Positions 22,973 through 34,185 of a stretch of DNA of 64,000 nucleotides are shown piece by piece (position 1 is the first letter of the stretch; each line of letters opens with the position of its first letter). Below the pieces are notes generated by a model that searched no databases, was not told where the DNA came from, and was given only the letters and a program-made list of their open reading frames with translations. The position numbers and the translations under genes are program-made. Source of the DNA: Hymenopellis radicata (taxonomy: Eukaryota > Basidiomycota > Agaricomycetes > Agaricales > Physalacriaceae); assembly GCA_015501595.1 (NCBI GenBank), contig JADNRX010000045.1:62001-126000 (forward strand). The letters run 5' to 3'.

Positions 22973-25130
22973 TTATGGTCGGCGTCTTGTGGAGCGACGA
23001 AGACCGCTATTCTCGTTAGATACAGTAACAGGAGCTCGATACTGAGAACGATATGTCGCAGCTATCTCAGCGGCAGACAGAACAGGCGCTGACGCACGAC
23101 GTTTGCGAGGAGGTCGTCGCGGTTGATTCGTAGTATCAGCGAGTGGTGCTGGTGGCGTGGCTCGTATGGGAACAAGCTCGTCCTCGCGTATGGGCTCCTC
23201 TTCATATTCTTCGTCTTCTTCATCTTCTTCGTCTTCCAATTCCTTCCGCTTCTTTGCACGTTCCTTCTCCCGTTTACCTTGCGAACGTTGGCGAATAATC
23301 TGTAGCTGTTTATCGTGGACTAGAATGAAGAGGTCGTCGGAGAAGTCGTCGATAAAAGGCCACGCAACAGAGCGTAGAAGATCACAGAGGTGAGAGTGCG
23401 AGGAAAGGAGGAGGAATTGAGCCATGAGAACTTTAAGGGTAGCCTTCGAAAACTCGTATGCTGAACGCGGCTTATGGTGCTTCTGATATCGTTCCGCCTT
23501 CCACATGGTCTGGCTAAATGACACCAGGGACTCCTCAATCATCGTCTGTTCCTTGCGGGAAAGCTTGTACTTCTTCTCGATAGCAGGTGTCGACGGCAAG
23601 GACGGAATGACAAAGTCAAGAATAGACACAACAGGAGTCCAATTCAGCTGTTCCACTTCGTTGCGCTTGTATCGCTTGCAGCAGAGCGAGCAGAATAATG
23701 GTCGATGCGCATGGAAACAATCAAGTTTTGATATGTCTTGTGGCGGGTTCTCGTATGTCGTATTGAGGGAGGCGATGAGGCAGACAGTTTCCGTAAGAAG
23801 AGCGCGCTTCCCCTTCTCCATCGAGTCACCTCCTTAAGGACTGATTGAGTTCACGCGCAGAAGAAAATGAATAAGGAGATTGATTACCCTTCTCGGCATT
23901 AGCAATAACACTCTTTTGTACAATAATTACAGCACGTCCACGTGTGTCTTCATCTCGCCCTGCTCGTCCAGCCTGTTGAACGGCCTGATCCAGCTTGTCA
24001 GGAAATCCAATCGAAACGCTGAGTACAAGACGTCGGGCGTTGATCCCATTCGCAAAGGCCACGGTTGAGATAACAAATTGACAGTAAGGGTCATCGTTCA
24101 GGCGGCGAATAGTATCCTCGTTGTACTCGTCGCTGCAAAGGCTGTGATACATCCGAACACGGCGAAGATGGTCGACGGAATCTGGCTCAAGAGACCAAAG
24201 GTAAACAAAGACACGATAAACGAGTTCCATCGTTGCACAGTGGATAATCGTCTTCTGGCCGCTGTTGATATACGGAAGAAGGTCAGGAAATTCATAGCCG
24301 TTGAGACCGTGGCTTGTGACATGAAGGGAAAGCTGGATGTTTCGACGCTCGTTAGATTTCCTAATGAGATGGAAGTTTCCTTCGATGAAGCCAAGGCTTT
24401 GAAAGACACCGCGGGAGTCATCTCCAGGCTGAAGCGTAGCTGTAATAAGGAAGATGGACGAGTGATGGAGAAGGCGCCCGCGAGTGTAGGACCCAACAGT
24501 CTTGTACATCGGTCGAAATGATGCCCAGTCGCGCATGAGATGTCCTTCTTCGATGCAGTTATAGATCAAATTCGACTGGAAGGTGTCGTCAATGGTGAGT
24601 TTGCGCCATTCATCATCCTGGAAGTGCTCCGGGTCCACACAAATGACGTTCCAAGTCTTGCACTCTATAATTTCGCGAACAAGATCTCGTTGGCGGTCCT
24701 TGCGAATTTCTGTGATGTTCTTGTGTGTGTAGGCGAATGCGGGGATTCCGAGAAGCCCAAGTTCAAGAACCTGAATGATATTAGCAGCGTACTGGTCTAG
24801 ATTTGAGGCACGTACGATATTCGAAGCCAAGCCTTTTGTCGGAGTTACCACCAATCCGACAGGATTCTCTCGTACAATGCCAGCGAATTCCGGATACTCG
24901 AGCGGGTTCTGTGAGATCTCCAGGTGACACAAAGTCGGTATTGCATATAGAGCAGTCTTTCCGCCGCCAGTCTGAAGAATACACGCAAGAAACTCGCCAT
25001 CCAGTATAAGCGGGATACACTCCTTCTGTGTTGCGTTCAACCCGTTCTTCCACTGCGGAACGCGCTTGTTGATGATTTTATCGATGGTTTCGATCCCTAT
25101 CGTGTCTTGAAATCGAGGCGCGACGCTCAT
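22973..25130 (-). CDS. RecQ-like helicase of the nested element
   Basis: A superfamily-2 RecQ-type helicase. From ATG 25130 the first open frame (to 23826) has motif I QTGGGKTALYA, a motif II position reading CIEEGHLM instead of DEAH, motif III LITATL, IHCAT, motif V VAFANGINARRL and motif VI QQAGRAGRDED. A second frame (23821-22973) continues with a Cys-rich patch (CFHAHRPLFCSLCCKR), helices, and an acidic/basic tail ending RRSTRRRP. The two frames are offset by one nucleotide near 23822-23830, so either a small intron or a frameshift lies there. An in-frame ATG at 25223 would lengthen the N-terminus. The likely role is DNA unwinding during transposition; this is inference. Confidence 0.82.
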
Positions 25131-25266
25131 TGTCGCCGCCGGGAACGCGAATAGTGGTGGCGAGAAGTAAGCACGCGAGGATCGCTGATGGGAATAAAGT
25201 TCTATATGCGGACATGACATCATCGATCAACGGCGCTGCACTTGGGGCGCGCTTGAAATAGGACTA

Positions 25267-26886
25267 GAATGATCTCGAGATCAGTCATCCACTGCTGAAC
25301 GCGCCTCTCCGCCAGAAGCGTCATCATCTTCAGAATACAGGACTCCAAGCCAATCAGCCGATAGCTTTCAGCCTTCGTCGCGTCCTTCCCAACCTTCAAG
25401 ATACCAATCAGGACTGTGATCAACCACATACGCGGTGCGCCCCGGAGCTCCAGACAACGATTGAACAGCTGCACCAGCAGCTCATTTGGTATTCGTGTGA
25501 AGACGTGGTAAGTCGTGCGGTCCCAGCCAGCAGCACCAGCCAGATCCTTCATCATGCCCTCCTTCACCGCCTCTATTTCTTCCTCCATTAAAGGTCGCGA
25601 GAAGTGGCGCCCGGTCGTAGTATCTGAAGTCAACCCTGGTATAGCCTCAGACTCTAACAGAGCTTGTGTGAGCGCATCAAAGTCAAACTCGACGGGCATT
25701 GTCTCTGGCATGTTCAAGCGCTCCATACACTCGTGCGCCAGATCCTCCAACGCCACCTCGGGCTCCCGATGTTTTGGATCGGTTATGTCCCGAACCATTG
25801 CCCATAAACTGCCGTCGTTCTTCTTGGCTGCATCGACAAAGTCATTCAGCATATCCCAGCGCTCTTGTCGGTTCGCGCCGCGTCCACCATGAGAGGAGAG
25901 AAAAGAATTAGGGAGCGTGGTACTGTCCTCATCTAGGAGAAAAGTGCTGCTGGATCGCGGGACGGCCACACTTAGCAGCAGACTTGTCATCACCTTCGGT
26001 CCTCCCGACTCAACCTGCACGGCGGACCCTGAGGGCGCGAAGGAAGGTAAGCTGTTGAGGGCAGGCAGTAGGAATGCGATGTCAATCATGGCTCCCTGCC
26101 TTGCCAATGCATCAGCCGCATCATTTCCTGTATCCCCAGAGTGACCCTTCACCCACAAGAACTCTACGCGCGCTGTACGGCGTTGGAGTAGCTCCACACC
26201 ATAGCGAATGAGGTCTGCATTGGCACAGACCCAGCCAGTCTGAGCCAGCCTTGGCGCCCAGTGACAGTACGTGTGGATAACGTTCTCACTGTCCGTATAA
26301 ATCTCCAGCGGCAGATCGGGAGCGGCGGAGAGCAAAGCAATGACAACTGCTAGGTGCTCCGCTCGGTTATTCTTTTGAGGTCCCGACACCCTCGCCGCTA
26401 GATTGCGTGACGCTCCCGGACCCCAGTATACCCCGGCACCAGCCTTCGCATTAGAAGCACCATTATCAAGGCAGCTCCCATCTGTCCATACCCGACGCCT
26501 CTTTCCGTTCCTCATCACGGGGCCATAGAGATCGAGGATAGCGTCTTCGGAAGCAACTGCAGCTGCCACCGTTTCGTGATAGAGAATGTCGAGCTCGTCT
26601 GCACTTGGCGGGACGGGAGCACCAGCAAAGGAAGGGACTGCCGTGTCAGGCAAACCGGGAAACGGACGCTCGAGCTTGCCTCGATACGCACGATATTCCT
26701 TGCGCGGGGGTAGCCTTGACAGGTTTACCGTCGCCTTTGACCTAATCCGTATGGACAGCAAAGCATGGTCGGAACGACCAGGAACATCTACTACCTAATA
26801 AGACATGAATGAGCACAAGCAGGCAATGCTCAGAGAATAATAACCTTGAATTCAATGACTCGGTCAAGGAATCTCTCTGAAAACTA
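25267..26886 (-). pseudogene. Retrotransposon RNase H domain and N-terminal half of RT
   Basis: An open stretch of about 500 codons. After the end of the endonuclease (SDHALLSIRIR) comes a type I RNase H domain: VWTDGSCLDNG (first Asp about residue 93 of the 26761 frame), NNRAEHLAVVIAL, IYTDSENVIH and GNDAADALARQG. Next is the RT fingers region with LVQLFNRCLELRGAPRMW, LIGILKVGKDATKAESYRLI and RRVQQWMTDLEII. The frame then leaves retroelement sequence at the nested insertion (25266). RNase H between endonuclease and RT is not the usual order. Confidence 0.82.
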
Positions 26887-27630
26887 AGCATAGTCAACGA
26901 CTGCATTGCCCATGGGCTGGAAAGATGTCCAAACACCCGGAGACGCGCCATCGTAGCGGGTTCCATTCAGAATGACCATCTCCAGGTCGCGGCACATGTC
27001 CACCAACCAGGTGCCACGGGCGTCGGAGACGAAATCGCATGATTGACGTTTTATGTCCTCCGCCGAAGACAACGCGGCAGTACGAGCATTAATATCACCC
27101 AGACCCAAAACTGGCCGAGGCGAACAAGAGCGCATAGCTAGCAGTGCCTGCAGTCCATCACAAGGATCGTCGTCTAACGTCAACAGCCAGGGTGACCCGC
27201 GTGGAGGGATATATGCAAATACTACGGTGACATCTTCAAAGTCCACCGCCAGATATTCGGAGGTCATCAAGACTTCCGGAATGTCGAGAACGATGGAGGA
27301 GCGATACATGACCGCCAGTCCCCCCATATGACGGCGCATGAGTACAGACACCGGCCTAGGGAAAGAGAGAAAAGTGAAGTCAGACGGAAGCGGAAGAGCC
27401 AGATGTTCGTCCTCCTCCATCCACGTTTCACTAAAAAAGATAACATCATACCCATCCAAAAAACTCATCTCAGGACCACGCAGCAGAAGAGCCAATTCCC
27501 CATGTATATTCCAGCCCAATATAGATAAAACACTATTACTTGATTCAACATTTTCGTCATCTGAACGCACCCCATGCTCACTAGCATCTGAGGTCGCTTC
27601 TGCCGCCTGGGCAGGTGAGTTGTGAATCAA
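26884..27630 (-). pseudogene. Retrotransposon EEP endonuclease
   Basis: An APE-like endonuclease/exonuclease/phosphatase domain: LSILGWNIHG, FFSETWMEE (catalytic Glu), GGLAVMYRS, FAYIPPRGSPW, LGDINAR (the D-x-N pair) and WTSFQPMGNAVVDYA. It then stops at a TAG (26884). The family's final S-D-H motif is found downstream in the next open stretch as GRSDHALLS (about 26770), so the domain is split by a nonsense codon and an intron-like or frame-breaking segment. This enzyme nicks the target for target-primed reverse transcription. Confidence 0.8.
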
Positions 27631-27668
27631 GGGGAAAGGGGGAGAAGGACTCGACGGCGTAGTCGCAG

Positions 27669-28813
27669 CTAGTTTCCCGAACCGAAGATGCCACCCAGCA
27701 CATCGGCGGAACCAGCATAGGCAGCGGACACCCCCGCATCTTGAGCGGAGGCGCTGCCCGCAACAGCAGCAATGAAAGCAGCTGACATGGGGAGGGAGCG
27801 GAAATGAACCACGAAACTGCCGAGCGTCGTCGTCTCACGAACGTTCATGATGGACGCGAACGTCAAACCCGGGGAGCGCTCTGCAATGGTGCGAGCCAAG
27901 GTTGCACCATTCAGACCTCCACGAGTGACGGTGAAGAGAACTGACAGCCTCGGCAATGTAGAGATGGGGGGAAGTGGGACCGCGGTGGTGACAGCTGGAG
28001 TGTGAGTCATGTTAAAAACACGCTGATTGCGATCCGCACGTAGCTGGTCGAGACGCGCACCGTGCTCTGTTCCCTGAGCGACCAGCGATGCGATAGTATC
28101 GAAGGCGGTGTTCATCGCTCCATTCGAACGCGAGACCATATTAGCGAGGTCGGCCGTAGCAGTCGTGTTGCGCGCCGCGGTGTCATTAGCGTCGCGCATA
28201 CCCCGTGTCAGAAAATCTGACGTCTCCGCTGCCTCGATGACGTGCTTCTCGAGGGCCTCGTTGAAGCGCCGCATCATCGCGGCCACAGCAGCATCATTTC
28301 CATTCTGCCGCATAGCTCTAGATGCAGCGAGCTCGCCTTTTGGTGGGGGAGTCATTCCAACTGCCGCGTAGTTATCTGCGTCGGACCCAGCGAGGTCCCT
28401 TGCCTTCCCAGTGTCGCGGCGGCCTGCAAAAAACGTCTCCTGCGTGCGAGACACTCTTGAGGACGACGCCGGAGGCAACCCAGTGCCCGAAGAACGGCGA
28501 GCCATTGAGGGTCCCAGTGTTAGACCCGCGAGAGGATCTTCCAGAGTTGGTTCGCGCGACAGCGGAGGAGGCACGATTTTCCTGACAGAAGAGGTCAGAC
28601 AGCAGCAAAACGCACGCCTGTTCACCACGTACAGATCACCCAAGGCCACGGCCGTGGCTGGGGGTGGAATATTTGAAGGCACCGTACTTACACTGGCGGC
28701 GGCATCACTGGGGGAGCACGCAGTGGGGTGACCAGTAAAGTCACTTTTGGGAGTTTTCCAGGCTGAGGTTCGCCCATTTGGACGTCGTCGTCTGTCGATT
28801 TCTCAGGAGACAT
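27669..28813 (-). pseudogene. Retrotransposon ORF1-like protein
   Basis: The first ORF of the element. A possible start at 28813 (MSPEKSTDDDVQMG) runs to a stop near 28690. The main open frame, 28682-27669, must be joined by a frame change or intron. The protein is Ala/Arg-rich, with a helical middle (AAVAAMMRRFNEALEKHVIE) and a C-terminal part that could be a small nucleic-acid-binding fold. No zinc knuckle is visible. Assignment rests on position directly upstream of the endonuclease on the same strand. Confidence 0.6.
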
Positions 28814-30728
28814 GAAGGGAAACACCAAGCTATCGCAGCTCGCTACCCGGCCTTATCAGCCAGAAAACTTTTGAGCACCACATGAAATTTTCACCTCGGC
28901 CGACCGACCAGACCAATTGCGGTCTTCTAGAGAAGACGGAGGCAAAAAGTCCATCGCATTTGGCGGCGAGCTTGCGGTTTCACCGCGACACACGCCCTTA
29001 AACCGCGGCCGAGGCGTATAGATCGGTGCCAGAGCCCGAAGCGTCCAGAGACAGACGAGACGAGTCAAAGAGAGACTCTGAACAGTGGTGCGTCGCATGG
29101 TGTCCGTGGAGGTTGAGAGCCACGTCGCGAACCGTGAGAAACGTAGGATGACGCCGCACTTTAGGGCTAGGGTTCCGCATTCGTCGTGCACCCGCAGACG
29201 GGCATTGAGCTCAAAGGCGCGCTAGCACACATTCTATCTTAATGAACCACGGCAAGCACCTGAGATGCATATTATTACGCAACAGACATGTATTGGTAGA
29301 GCAAGGCGGGCACATCTGTCTTTTCACACCACATCCACCCAACGTCATCCAACTCGTTGAGGAGCCATCCAGCGCAGAGCCATGCTCAATGTGCCTTCCA
29401 AACTGTTCAATGCAGAGCCTAGCTCAATGCAAGCCTCTAGCACGCAGAGCCTAGCTCAATGCGACAGAGGTTGGACGGGATGTTCAGGGAACATGATCGT
29501 CACAAGCGGACGGTAGGTCGAGAGAAATCCGTTTTTGAACTCGTTGAGATAACGCAGACCAAATATCTCTGCGTGCAGGTCTCCCTGTTGGTGCGTTTTC
29601 TACCTCTATTTCTCCAGGTTTAATATCACCAACACGCCCGCAGATTTCTAGCCCTAACTGCGATTTTCGCGTAACCGGCTGCGAGGTCACAGGTGTCGTC
29701 GGGACTCGACTTGGGACACCCACCCTCCTGCTTCCCGTAGGCGCCAGGACGATATCCCATAGCGGAAACGTTCCACGACCTACCATCAGATTTTGTCCCA
29801 TTGCGGCTCTTCTACGCCCATGAACTTGGAAGACCTATTCACATCAAGTAAAGGCAAATACGCATGGCTGCGCTACGTATGTATCTTAATCTAATCCCTT
29901 GTTCATCTCTGACGACGCGCAAAATTAGAATAAATTCACTCTTCTTCATGATCCATGTGCTTTACCCGACAACAATCGTCGTAAACTCTTCTGAGTCTTC
30001 AGTACCGGCCTCCATCGCCCCACCCCCCATTCACCGTACACCCAAAGCCGCTTTAACTGCGCCAGATGGTCATTTCGCGACGGAGGTCACCATGCGGGCG
30101 GAGCATAGACGAAAGCACATCCGCCGAGGACGGTACAGCGCAGGATAGCGGCGAACCTTCAGGAGAAGACGCCGCCGAATGGCATGTCTCGAGGATATAG
30201 CTATCAGGATGTGAGACTACCAGCCGACACGCATCGCACGGCCTTCAGCATTTTGGCCCTATTGTCATGTACACAACACGCATTTCCTTTACACCCTGTT
30301 CAACCAGATGTGTTCTATGATATCCGCAGCGTGTCATCCTCTGGCGGCTAAGCACGGTTATAGCTACCAGACGACGATAAACAGGGTAGTAGGTGGGTCT
30401 TCTGTGATACAGTCATGTACCAATCAACGGGACAGCTAATTAAAGATTGTGCCCGGAACCTACTATATAATGTTTGGAATGCGGACTGGGCTGCTTCGTC
30501 TATAGAATACAGGTACTCTACTTGATTCTACGTAGAAATACGAGCACCTCGACATCTATAGAAGCTGGCGGAGAATAAAGTACTGTAATAAGCCTTATCG
30601 GGATGGGACCACTCAACAGGACAGCGTAACATCACGCTGATATGCCTTATATGGACGGGCGGCAACATCGGATCTACTCTGTTTAGCTCGTAGCTAGTGA
30701 GACGACGTCATGGGTCCGTCGCTCCTTT
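28814..30728. other. Gene-poor stretch left of the MULE-like element
   Basis: It probably starts with retrotransposon 5' sequence. The minus-strand frame 28856-29191 may be its leader. Three degenerate copies of a 19-bp unit (GCAGAGCCTAGCTCAATGC) occur at 29374-29462. Nothing else is supported as a gene. Confidence 0.4.
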
Positions 30729-30810
30729 GGAGCAAACACTTGATGGGTCTTTTCGGATCTAGGAAGAGGGGCAAGATAAGACGAGATAAGACTATTATTA
30801 AGAGCGGATC
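30729..30810. repeat. Left terminal inverted repeat of the MULE-like element
   Basis: About 75-80 bp matching the reverse complement of 41885-41962, with a conserved GAAGAGGGGCAAGATAAG core. Confidence 0.78.
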
Positions 30811-31084
30811 TAGTCGGAACCACTGCCTAGTTACCGGTTACCGCGCATAAGATCCTAAGTCCCAAAGTGGACACAATCACTAAGTTCTTTGCAATCGACG
30901 TTCTTCGGGTCTGGTATGCTGGTCCGCTCCAGGCGCATCAAAAGTGAGGGAACCTTGGGGCAAGTCTCGTGAGTTTTGACAGCCTGCACGCGTTTCTTTC
31001 TTTCCCCGTCGTGTTTTCTGTTCCCAACCCCCACATTCATTCTTTTCTGTTCATTTTTTTCTGTTCATTTCCTTTCGCGGCAGT

Positions 31085-33087
31085 ATGCAGGGCTGGCCAA
31101 ATGGCTTTTTCCCTTTTGCCATGCCTGCCACACCACCACGCCGCCGTTTGACTGCGCCTTTGCCTCAAATTATCCTGCAGCCAGTTTATCTCCCGGCACC
31201 ATCATCCAGCGGCAACCAAATTCTTCCCTTGCCATATAACGCGCAACTGCCAAACAGCACGGCCCTCTTTCAAATCTCCGCACTCCAGCAATTCTCTGCG
31301 CCCATCGCAAACGTCTGGAGTCCACAGATTCAGGCTGCACAGTTCCCATCCATTCCGAGAGCTCCTCGAGAGAGTGACTACGATTTGACGCCAGAACAGC
31401 AGGCGCCATTCTTTGCAACTCATTGCCCAAGCACAGGCACAGTCACCGCCAGCCATATTGGATTTCTTTCGGGAGCGTAAAGAAGAGGAGCGAATCCAGA
31501 TATACATGAGGTGTGTGAAGTTGAATGCTTTGTTATTCATCTAATTCCCTGTAGACCAGACCACAGAGTCGATCGCAACGGTTTCCTCAAATTTATGGCG
31601 ACGAACAAGATTGCAAAGTCTGGGAAACGCCTGCCAAGATGCATTGTCCATGCGCAGAACCACAGACGACCGGAAGAATCCTGCATTCTTTTCATCAAGA
31701 AACGCCTCGATCAGGATATCTTTTGCTGTCCCATCCCGAACTGCCTAGTTATCTGTAAGCGTCCGAGTCCTCTTTGTTTAGTCTATTTCCTAATAACAGC
31801 ATTTAGTTATTATTCCACCGGCGAGTCTCATGCCCAAGACCAAAGCGCCTGCATTACAGATCGTTGAATTACCGACGCCTCCTTCGAGTCAGCCGAGGAT
31901 CAAGCGTGAGCGGCCAGAGACACCAGGTAGATTAACTTGTTCATATCAAACTGTCTCTAACGCTTGGAATAGCTATCTTGGAAATATCGTCCAGTGACGA
32001 GGAAGCGCCAAAGAAGACAACAGCGAAGATCATCAAGAAAAGACCTACCAAGAAGTTCAAGGCCGATACGGAGCCACCTCAGCCTCTTCCAGATCGTTTC
32101 GAGGGAGGGGCTGCTCTTCAGAATAACAAGCATCAGTCTCTCTTTGGAAAGAAGAGTGCCGAAGCGCGAGCAATATGGGGTATGAGTTATGCTCCTTTAA
32201 TATTTTCATACTGACAATTCAATAGATCGTGCGCTGGTCCACAGTGTTGTCGATTCTTTCAACAAGGGGGAGTATCAGAGTAAGTGTTCTTGTCTTTTAT
32301 TGATTTGCTTTTCATTTGGACTTAGATGATCCTCGTCAACATCCGACGTGGAGCAGCGCTACACCAGCACTTTTTCGACCATATGATCCGGAGACTGTTC
32401 CGCAAAAAGCTCCAATTCTGCGTTTTCGCCTGCAGTTCATCGATGGGACCTCAATCGGGGATGTTATCAAGTCATTTTGCAGCCTGGTGGGCTGTCAGCC
32501 AGAAACTTATGCTAAGATTGTCCAAGATGCGCGGCGCTGCAACGCATGCCTCTGTTCATTCTCGACTACGGGGTATAACGCGCACATATACCAAGGGAAT
32601 TGCGGGAACTGGCCCATGCCCGTTGCCAGTATGATTTTCATTCACGTTGTCCTCCTTTGAGAACTGACGGTTTCCAGTTCGCCCGTTCCGAGTTGAAGAC
32701 GAGCTGCTGGAGGAGCTATCTGTTCGAACCTACTCGGACACTTTCAACGAGTTGGCCTATAATGAGCTGCAAGAGAGTGCGTCGAGTGTACCAGCAGACT
32801 TTTTCGGGTTCGCTTGGTCTGATTGGCACTCGAGACTTGGAGTTCCGTACGACGTCTGGGTTCTCATGTCTACTGGAGTTGTTCGATGTGAGGAGTGTAG
32901 TCTCGTTCGAACTCTGGCTGCACACCGAAGTCATCTGAACGCGGAATGGAAGTGCACGGATCTAGGGCAGAACGAAGAGGTAAGTATCCTTCTTCCTGAA
33001 CTGCACTGTCGACTCAACCCTATGCAGTCTCACATCGCTGAAGTGGGGGAAGAGGAGGGGGGTATTGCTAAGGCTCAGGAAGATTAA
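31085..33087 (+). CDS. Uncharacterised protein with Cys/His clusters (element cargo)
   Basis: A multi-exon gene inside the MULE-like element. It starts MQGWPNGFFPFAMPATPP with a Pro/Gln-rich N-terminus. Then come a charged segment (ILDFFRERKEEERIQIYM), a basic part with Lys-rich motifs (KKTTAKIIKKRPTKKFKAD), and two Cys/His clusters that could bind zinc: CNACLCSFSTTGYNAHIYQGNC and CEECSLVRTLAAHRSHLNAEWKC. It ends EEEGGIAKAQED. Splice junctions near 31.37, 31.51, 31.75, 31.93, 32.18, 32.28, 32.63 and 32.98 kb are likely but not all verified. No family was recognised. Nucleic-acid binding is a guess from the Cys/His clusters. Confidence 0.55.
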
Positions 33088-33339
33088 ACGCTCAATGAAT
33101 TCAAGACCTTACCACGCTTTACTGACTGCACGTGCTTATTTACGCTCGCTTACAGATAGAATACGCTCATTTACTGATAGAATATGCTTTGATACAAATA
33201 CGCGTTGATACAGACTGAATGTGCTGGCTAATGCCCAAATATACTCGTATGCTTATTTTCGTCCGGAAACCTGTCATCCTAAGCGTATAAGGTGTCCAAG
33301 CGCATCTAGTGCATGAAACAGCTCTCAAACCAACCATCA

Positions 33340-34124
33340 TGAGCTGTGTTATTGGGCATTTACCTCTGAATCTGGCTCTGGAACAGCATTTTCAAGAAAG
33401 GGTAAGTCTGCGCCACTTTGAAGGAAACCCTTCTCATGCACAGTAGGTTTCCTCCAACGTCTTGGCAAAAGGAGTCAGGTACCTTCGGCCGCTCCGCCAG
33501 GCAGTCAATCAGACGCTTTCGACAAACAGAGAGATATTCCTGGAGTCACTTCTTGGAGAGATGTGGATGTCGATTGCTCTCAACGAACTCCAGGGAAGAG
33601 AAGAAAGTGAAGTCAATTTCATTCGAAAGGTCAAGGATCTGGTTCCGTTTGAATGCACCCAATGCTGAGATAAATTGCAGGTCTTTACACAGGTCATCTA
33701 CTCTCACGCCATCCATGATAATCTTCCAATGAATGAGTGGACGCTCCTTCCCGAATCCCCAACGCCCATCCTTGGATTGGTCCCTGGACAGGAATACCTC
33801 CGGGTCTACGATCGTCAATTGGAGACCAAGGAAGAGCGCCTTATTCGAAGACAAAGAAACTTGGTGGCTCAACGGCGCCAGGAGCAATGGGAGTCATACG
33901 GATTTGTCTACCTTCCTGATGCTTGTCGATTTAGCCCTCTCCGGGAATTCATCTTCAATCGGAAAAGAGATGGTCGGGAGTTTTCAGAAACGGAATCTAT
34001 GGACTCGGACGAAAGTGAAGAGGAAGGACCAGAGATCAGATCTGATGAGGAGCCCTTGAAGGAAGAGGAGGACGGTCAGATCTGGTTTGAAGACGAAATT
34101 TGGTTTGATGCACAGGAGGATTGA
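33340..34124 (+). CDS. Uncharacterised acidic protein (element cargo)
   Basis: Three or so exons. ATG 33340 gives MSCVIGHLPLNLALEQHFQE, and an intron follows to about 33448. Then come SSNVLAKGVRYLRPLRQAVN, MWMSIALNELQGREESEVNF and a second intron (about 33629-33680). The last exon has VFTQVIYSHAIHDNLPMNEW, GLVPGQEYLRVYDRQLETK and SYGFVYLPDACRFSPLREF, with a very acidic tail to the stop at 34124. No family recognised. It is about 60 bp from, and convergent with, the dioxygenase gene. Confidence 0.55.
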
Positions 34125-34185
34125 AGAGATTCATACACATTGCACTTCTGAAAAAGCTTGAAATTGAAAATATTCAAATTAATAA

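Larger units (their letters stand above)
19326..25266. mobile_element. DUF6589/RecQ DNA element with TIRs and 9-bp target duplication
   Basis: The insert is bounded exactly by GAATGATCT at 19317-19325 and again at 25267-25275. Its ends are inverted: the left starts TAGTCTCTTTTAAACAG, and the right, reverse-complemented, starts TAGTCCTATTTCAAGC. TAGTC is identical and the next dozen bases are partly matched. It holds only two genes, a DUF6589 protein (plus) and a RecQ-like helicase (minus), which converge with a 1-bp gap. Deleting 5,941 bp plus one duplication copy restores the RT reading frame of the host retrotransposon. This shows the unit moved as one piece. Neither gene is a classical transposase, so the mechanism is unknown. 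Confidence 0.88.
17399..28813 (-). mobile_element. Non-LTR retrotransposon, split by a nested DNA element
   Basis: Read on the minus strand, the element has ORF1 (from 28813), an EEP endonuclease, RNase H, the first part of RT up to 25267, then the inserted DUF6589/RecQ element, then the rest of RT and a zinc finger ending at 17582. It has a 3' tail of TATC repeats near 17400-17420. The two RT halves belong to one copy: the left half ends DLEII and the right half resumes PETQNGFRKGYN, sharing the 9-bp duplication. Nonsense and frame changes show it is dead. The 5' end probably lies between 28.8 and 29.2 kb. I found no target duplication for the retroelement itself. Confidence 0.85.

Noticed and set aside
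23810..23832. AGGAGGTGACTCGATGG, a Shine-Dalgarno-like sequence before an ATG
   Set aside because: The genome is fungal; the site is better explained as a frame offset inside the helicase gene.
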